From JADJPL01 sp041183125 (lineage in GTDB: Bacteria > Bacteroidota > Bacteroidia > Chitinophagales > Saprospiraceae): a stretch of DNA of 10,883 bases. Location: the NCBI GenBank assembly GCA_041183125.1, contig JBEGMH010000133.1, forward strand, positions 1-10,883, given 5' to 3'. The first letter of the stretch is position 1. Each line of letters begins with the position of its first letter. Positions 6,467 through 10,883 of the stretch are shown here, one piece after another. Made by a program: the position numbers and the translations under genes. The notes under the pieces were generated by a model that did not search any database, was not told the origin of the DNA, and worked only from the letters and a program-made list of their open reading frames with translations.

Positions 6467-7876
6467 ATGCAGGGTAGTCAATTGATAAATATTTTAACTG
6501 GATTAGAAAAAAAAGAAGTCCGGGAGTTGCGAAAATGGTTGCTTTCCCCTGTCCACAACCAAAGGGAGGACGTCGTAGCCCTTTTTGACTACCTGTTTGA
6601 GAAAGACCATCTATACAACGAATCCCGGTTGGAAAAAGCCGCGATCTACCAAAAACTTTTCCCCGGGATACCCTACGACGATGCCCGGGTGCGGCAGACG
6701 ATCCATTTTTTACAAAAAAGCGTCGAAGAATTCCTCGCCTACAAGGAGTTTCAATCCGACGAGACCCGGCAACTACTCGCGTTGGCCGAGGCCTATCGAA
6801 GAAGGAACCTGGACCGCCTCTTCGAGAAAACCCTGCGCCACCTCGATGAGGCCCAGGAAGCAGCTCCCAGAAGGGATGAAGCCTACCTACAGACCAAGTA
6901 TCTCATACACTCTATTGAATATCAATATTTTTCAGAAAAAAACCGCAATCAGGACACCAACCTGCAGGCATTTTCCGACGCATTAGACCTGCACTTCATT
7001 GCGGGAAAACTGCGGATCGCCTCGCTGATCACTGCCGTTCAAAATATTTATAAGCAGGATTTTCAAGTAGGCTTGCTTGCGGAATGCGTCCGTTTTGCAC
7101 ATGAAAGAGGCCTTTTGGCCCACCCGGCGATCAGCATATATTATTATGTGTACTTAGCGCTGAGCGACCCCGACCAGGAAGCCCACTTCTATGCCCTCAA
7201 AGAAGCCATTTTCGAAAAGGACCACTTTTTCAGCAAAGAGGAGCAGCGCGACATCTTACTCTTAGCCGTAAACTACTGCATCGCCAAGATGAATATCGGG
7301 ATGGCCCAATTCGTCCGGGAAGCGTTTGATTTGTATAAGAGAGGTATCGAAAACGCAGCCCTGCTCGACAAAGGCGTGCTCAACCACCTTACGTTCATCA
7401 ATATCGTCAACGCAGGTTGTACCCTTCGCCAATTCGAATGGGTACAGCATTTTATCGAGTCCTATCAGCAGTTCTTGCTGCCCCAGCTCAAGGAGGCTTT
7501 CGTTTCGTTTTCGCTCGCAAAGCTGCATTTTGAAAAAAGGGACTACGCCCAAGCGCAGCGCTTCCTCATGCAGTTTGATTACGACGATATCCTGTTCAAC
7601 CTCATCGCCAAGTCCATGCTCATCAAAATATACTACGAAGAAGGCGAGTTTACGGCCCTCGACTCCCTCCTGGAAAGCCTGCGCACCTATATCAACCGAA
7701 AAAAAGCTATTGCATACCACAAAACCATATACAACAACCTCATCCGTTTCACCAAGCGGCTCGTGCGGGTGGGGCCTTACGATACCGCGCAAAAAGAAAA
7801 ACTGCGCCGGGAAATTGAGGAAGCAAATCCCTTGCCCGAGCGAAAATGGTTATTAGAACAACTGGAAGCGTTGTAA
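6467..7876 (+). CDS. Hypothetical all-helical cytoplasmic protein (469 aa)
   Basis: I do not recognise a named family. The 469-residue protein has no signal peptide or long hydrophobic segment, so it is probably cytoplasmic. Almost the whole length looks alpha-helical, rich in Leu, Glu, Lys, Phe and Tyr, with helix pairs reminiscent of TPR-like solenoids (for example AFVSFSLAKLHFEKRDYAQAQRF, where an aromatic and small residues recur in TPR-like spacing). The N-terminus (LEKKEVRELRKWLLSPVHNQ, then a segment around PGIPYDDARVRQTIHFLQKSVEEFLAYKEF) is the most distinctive part and may be a conserved module. No catalytic motif, metal site or nucleotide-binding loop was seen. Base composition and codon use look like the neighbours, so it is a real native gene. 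It is divergent from the T9SS-cargo gene and followed 31 bp later by the long palindromic repeat. A protein-interaction or scaffold role is only a guess. Confidence 0.85.
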   Translation: MQGSQLINILTGLEKKEVRELRKWLLSPVHNQREDVVALFDYLFEKDHLYNESRLEKAAIYQKLFPGIPYDDARVRQTIHFLQKSVEEFLAYKEFQSDETRQLLALAEAYRRRNLDRLFEKTLRHLDEAQEAAPRRDEAYLQTKYLIHSIEYQYFSEKNRNQDTNLQAFSDALDLHFIAGKLRIASLITAVQNIYKQDFQVGLLAECVRFAHERGLLAHPAISIYYYVYLALSDPDQEAHFYALKEAIFEKDHFFSKEEQRDILLLAVNYCIAKMNIGMAQFVREAFDLYKRGIENAALLDKGVLNHLTFINIVNAGCTLRQFEWVQHFIESYQQFLLPQLKEAFVSFSLAKLHFEKRDYAQAQRFLMQFDYDDILFNLIAKSMLIKIYYEEGEFTALDSLLESLRTYINRKKAIAYHKTIYNNLIRFTKRLVRVGPYDTAQKEKLRREIEEANPLPERKWLLEQLEAL

Positions 7877-7907
7877 ATTGTGCCCCGTTTATGAGTGGCA
7901 AGTCCAT

Positions 7908-8073
7908 TAGACTTGTTGCGAGGGGAATCATCAAGGGGTCAAAAAAGGCCCTTTTTTTCCCACACTGTGCCTTTTTTCGGTCATATAGGGCAGCTATACT
8001 CCCTCAAAAAGCCTTCGTGTGGACAAAAAATGACTCTTTTTTCCCACCTTGCTGACCCCTCGCAACAAGTCTA
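7908..8073. repeat. Palindromic intergenic repeat, long copy (166 bp)
   Basis: Bases 7908-7925 (TAGACTTGTTGCGAGGGG) are the exact reverse complement of 8056-8073. The interior has further nested pairing: CCACAC 7960-7965 with GTGTGG 8017-8022, AGGG 7987-7990 with CCCT 8001-8004, and a tight hairpin AAAAAAGG-C-CCTTTTTT from 7941. The right end (TTTTTTCCCACCTTGCTGACCCC...) matches the right end of the short copy at 1500-1566 with very few differences. No convincing ORF lies inside; the plus and minus frames crossing it lack family features. It fills most of the 214-bp gap between two plus-strand genes and ends 17 bp before the next start codon. Confidence 0.85.
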
Positions 8074-8090
8074 TTAAAACAAAGAAGCCC

Positions 8091-9254
8091 ATGCAAATAC
8101 TGACTGTTGAAAGCCCAAAGGAGTGGGCGCTGTTCTTCAAAGCGGCACACCGGGTTTATCGCGGCGACCCCTACTGGATTGCCCCGCTCGAGATGGATAT
8201 CCGCAACGTGTTCACCCCTGCCAAAAACACGGCCTGGAGAAACGGGACGGCGCGCTGTTTCGTGTTGTTGGACGAAAAAGGCAAGCCCGCAGGGCGCATC
8301 GCGGCATTTATTGACCATACGGCCAACGAGTTGCAGCCCTATCCGATCGGGGGGCTGGGCTACTTTGAGTGCATCCACCGGGCCGACTATGCCAGGGCGC
8401 TCTTCCAGGAAGCGGAACAATTTCTGCGCGCACAAGGGGCTAAGATTATAGAAGGCCCGGTCAACTTTGGGGAGCGCGATAAATTCTGGGGCTTGTTGGT
8501 ACGGGGGTTCGACGCCTCCCCGCTCTATCAGGAGAACTACAACCCGACGTATTACCAGGAATTTTTCCTGCACGAAGGGTTTGTCCCTTACGAACAAATC
8601 CTGACCCTGGCCGGGGATTCCGTCAACATCCCCTTCGAGCGCCTGGGGGCAGTCGCCAAGCGCCTGAAGGAACGCCAGCCTATGTATGTCGAAATGCTCA
8701 ACTACGAGCACCTTGAGAAATTCGCCCGCGATTTTGCGGAAGTATACAATGCTTCTTTTGCCGAATTTGAACATTTCCATCCCGTGAGCGCCGACTTGGT
8801 GCGCAATATGCTGCAACAAGCCAAGGCCATTGCCGACCCACACATTGCTGCTCTGGCCTACTACGACGAAAAACCGGCTGGTTTTGTCGCTTTGTACCCG
8901 GATATCAACCCCCTGCTCCGCCATGCCAAAGGCAAATTGAATTTCTGGACCATACCGGTATTCCTGCTCAAAAAAAGATTCAAAAAAACTTATAATGCAA
9001 AGGGGCTGGGCTTCGGCATACACCCGGAATACCAGGCAAAAGGCATTTTTGCCCTGCTCATTGATTTCCTGTGCAGCCCCCGCAACGTACAGCGCTATCC
9101 CCGCATGTGCCTCGCCGGCATCCGCACGCACAACCACGGAATCCGCAGTGTCTATGCCAAGTTACAAGTGGATATTGACCGCATACACGTCGCTTACCGA
9201 AAGCCCCTGGAGCCCGGTATAGCGATTGAGCCCTTCGAGTTTATAGAAGAGTAG
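8091..9254 (+). CDS. GNAT-like (acyl-CoA N-acyltransferase fold) protein
   Basis: This 387-residue protein resembles a Bacteroidota family usually labelled GNAT-type N-acetyltransferase. The N-terminal half has family-typical segments (VYRGDPYWIAPLEMDIRNVF at 22-41, GRIAAFIDH at 68-76, GPVNFGERDKFWGLLVRGFD at 122-141). The C-terminal half has a GNAT motif-A-like stretch GLGFGIHPEYQAKGIFALLI (305-324), where Gln315 and Gly318 fall at the acetyl-CoA pyrophosphate-binding turn, and a following RTHNHGIRSVYAKL segment near 345-358. The two halves may be two GNAT-like domains. It is predicted cytoplasmic; substrate unknown. The open frame extends back to an ATG at 8049, but that lies inside the repeat, so the ATG at 8091 is preferred. 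No promoter consensus is visible between the repeat and the start, so it may be co-transcribed with the helical-protein gene. It converges on ftsK with a 12-bp gap. Confidence 0.85.
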   Translation: MQILTVESPKEWALFFKAAHRVYRGDPYWIAPLEMDIRNVFTPAKNTAWRNGTARCFVLLDEKGKPAGRIAAFIDHTANELQPYPIGGLGYFECIHRADYARALFQEAEQFLRAQGAKIIEGPVNFGERDKFWGLLVRGFDASPLYQENYNPTYYQEFFLHEGFVPYEQILTLAGDSVNIPFERLGAVAKRLKERQPMYVEMLNYEHLEKFARDFAEVYNASFAEFEHFHPVSADLVRNMLQQAKAIADPHIAALAYYDEKPAGFVALYPDINPLLRHAKGKLNFWTIPVFLLKKRFKKTYNAKGLGFGIHPEYQAKGIFALLIDFLCSPRNVQRYPRMCLAGIRTHNHGIRSVYAKLQVDIDRIHVAYRKPLEPGIAIEPFEFIEE

Positions 9255-9266
9255 CGTTGTGGGGAA

Positions 9267-10883
9267 TTACCCTTTGCGGTTTCGGAATTCTTCGAGGAAG
9301 CGCTCTAGCTCTACCTCGTCGTAGATCAACACTTCGCGGGGCTTACTGCCCTCGCTGGGGCCTACGATGCCCACGCTTTCCATTTGGTCCATGATTCGTC
9401 CCGCGCGGTTATAGCCCAACTTGAGCCGGCGCTGGATCATCGAGGTCGAGCCGTGTTGGTTTTGCACGACCAGGCGGGCAGCTTCCTCGAAGAACTCGTC
9501 TAAGTCGGAGTATTTCAGGTCCACTGCGCCGGGGCTTTGCTCGTCGCCCAGGAACTCGGGCAGGAAATATGGCTCCGCATACCCTGGTTGCTTTGCGATG
9601 AAATCCATGACGTGCTCTACCTCCGGCGTATCAATAAAAGCGCCTTGCAGGCGGATCATTTCCCCGCCGACGGAGAGCAGCATATCCCCGCGGCCGATGA
9701 GTTGATCCGCCCCGCCCCCATCGAGGATGGTGCGGGAATCCACTTTTGAGGTCACTTTATACGCGATACGCGCCGGGAAGTTCGCCTTGATGATACCCGT
9801 GATGATGTTTACGGATGGGCGCTGGGTAGCCAGCACCAGGTGGATGCCCACCGCGCGCGATAACTGCGCCAAGCGGCCGATAGGCAGTTCGATTTCCTTG
9901 CCCGCCGTCATGATCAGGTCGGCGAATTCGTCTATGACCAGTACGACGAAGGGCAGGAACCGGTGGCCTTTCATGGGGTTGAGCCGGCGCTCCACAAATT
10001 TGTCGTTGTATTCCTTGATGTTGCGCACCGAAGCTTTTTTCAACAAATCGTAGCGGCTGTCCATTTCGATGCACAGGGAATTGAGGGTATGGATTACCTT
10101 GTTGGTATCCGTGATGATCGGCTCGTCCTGGTTGGGCAGGAAAGCGAGGAAGTGGTGCTCGAGCGACCCATACGGGGAGAGCTCTACTTTCTTGGGGTCC
10201 ACCAGTACCAATTTGACCTGGGAAGGGTGCTTTTTGTACAAGATGGACATTAAAATAGCATTGATACCCACTGATTTGCCCTGCCCGGTAGCCCCGGCGA
10301 CCAGCAGGTGCGGCATCTTCGTCAAATCCGCCACGAAGACTTCATTGGTGATGGTTTTTCCCAGGGCGATGGGCAGGTCCATTTTTGCCCGTTTAAATTT
10401 TTCGGACATGAGGACCTCCTTCATGGACACCATCTGCTTCTTCTTGTTCGGCACTTCGATACCGATAGTGCCTTTTCCCGGTATCGGCGCGATAATCCGG
10501 ATGCCGAGGGCCGACAAGCTCAAGGCGATGTCGTCTTCCAGGTTTTTGATCCGGGAGATGCGCACGCCTGGAGCGGGGATGATTTCGTACAGCGTGACCG
10601 TAGGGCCAATCGTCGCGCGGATTTTGGTAATTTCTATCTTGTAATGAAGCAGCGTCTCAATGATTTGGTCTTTGTGCGCTTCCAGCTCTTCGCGGTCAAT
10701 TTCGACTTTTTGATCCGAATAATCGTTCAGCAGGGCCACTACGGGATATTCGTAGGAGGACAAGTCCAGCGTAGGGTCGTATGGCTCGCTGAAATGTTCT
10801 TCTTCCTGTGCGACGGAGGGAAGGGGGGCGGCGGTACCGGTAGGTTCTACGGGCGGTACCGGGGGCAATGGCGATATTTCCAT
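9267..10883 (-). CDS. ftsK: DNA translocase FtsK/SpoIIIE, C-terminal part (5' end outside window)
   Basis: The 538 visible residues cover the cytoplasmic DNA motor of FtsK, a hexameric ATPase at the division septum that moves chromosome ends and helps resolve dimers. A Pro-rich linker (1-40) is followed by the alpha domain (about 55-185, including IRATIGPTVTLYEIIPAPGV), then the RecA-like beta domain with Walker A GATGQGKS (197-204, Lys203) and Walker B VVLVIDEFADL with Asp318 and Glu319. Further typical segments are VLATQRPSVNIITG and SRTILDGGGADQLIGRGDML. The C-terminal winged-helix gamma domain (about 460-522, GSTSMIQRRLKLGYNRAGRIMDQME) reads oriented KOPS-type DNA motifs. The four-helix membrane anchor expected at the N-terminus is absent: the codon at the window edge is a Met in the linker, so the gene almost certainly continues beyond 10883. 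It converges with the GNAT-like gene. Confidence 0.95.
   Translation of the reverse strand: MEISPLPPVPPVEPTGTAAPLPSVAQEEEHFSEPYDPTLDLSSYEYPVVALLNDYSDQKVEIDREELEAHKDQIIETLLHYKIEITKIRATIGPTVTLYEIIPAPGVRISRIKNLEDDIALSLSALGIRIIAPIPGKGTIGIEVPNKKKQMVSMKEVLMSEKFKRAKMDLPIALGKTITNEVFVADLTKMPHLLVAGATGQGKSVGINAILMSILYKKHPSQVKLVLVDPKKVELSPYGSLEHHFLAFLPNQDEPIITDTNKVIHTLNSLCIEMDSRYDLLKKASVRNIKEYNDKFVERRLNPMKGHRFLPFVVLVIDEFADLIMTAGKEIELPIGRLAQLSRAVGIHLVLATQRPSVNIITGIIKANFPARIAYKVTSKVDSRTILDGGGADQLIGRGDMLLSVGGEMIRLQGAFIDTPEVEHVMDFIAKQPGYAEPYFLPEFLGDEQSPGAVDLKYSDLDEFFEEAARLVVQNQHGSTSMIQRRLKLGYNRAGRIMDQMESVGIVGPSEGSKPREVLIYDEVELERFLEEFRNRKG

Noticed and set aside
8004..9137. Minus-strand open frame of 377 codons
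   Set aside because: It is antisense to the GNAT-like gene, whose family motifs are clear; the frame starts inside that gene and runs into the repeat, with no recognisable motif.
10069..10644. Plus-strand open frame of 191 codons inside ftsK
   Set aside because: It is antisense to the highly conserved FtsK motor domain; no family features are seen.

Overview
The window looks like chromosomal DNA from a member of the phylum Bacteroidota, probably a Saprospiria-type bacterium (Lewinella/Haliscomenobacter relatives). Evidence: a large secreted protein ends in a type IX secretion (T9SS) sorting domain, upstream regions carry the Bacteroidota promoter pattern TTG...TAnnTTTG rather than the E. coli pattern, and clear Shine-Dalgarno sequences are not obvious. 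Coding DNA is moderately GC-rich, while the intergenic DNA is clearly AT-rich. The genus is an inference, not a reading.

Layout. (a) 1-169: a 29-bp near-seamless palindrome, then a two-gene unit on the plus strand: a DCC/DUF393-type thiol-disulfide protein (170-595) and a Tat-exported metallo-beta-lactamase-fold hydrolase (608-1498), 12 bp apart. (b) 1500-1651: a short copy of a palindromic intergenic repeat and a good promoter, then asnS (asparaginyl-tRNA synthetase, 1652-3085). (c) 3086-3347: no protein gene of normal size; it holds a consensus promoter, a compactly folded candidate small RNA of about 180 nt and its terminator. The same DNA also carries a strong minus-strand terminator serving the next gene. 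(d) 3348-6287, minus strand: a very large secreted protein with a signal peptide, a seven-repeat beta-propeller, an SdrD B-like domain, a DUF11-like domain and a T9SS C-terminal domain. (e) 6288-6466: an AT-rich divergent promoter region with an 11-bp dyad. (f) 6467-7876: an all-helical protein I do not recognise. (g) 7877-8090: a long (166 bp) copy of the same palindromic repeat, ending 17 bp before the next start codon. (h) 8091-9254: a GNAT-like acyltransferase-fold protein. (i) 9267-10883, minus strand: the motor and DNA-reading part of an FtsK/SpoIIIE translocase, running off the window.

The genes are mostly independent housekeeping or envelope functions (translation, chromosome segregation, extracytoplasmic redox and hydrolase activity, surface protein export), not a dedicated gene cluster. 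The parts worth a second look are non-coding: the two-copy palindromic repeat, whose ends differ by a compensatory base pair, and the promoter-to-terminator small-RNA locus at about 3111-3330, which overlaps a convergent antisense terminator.
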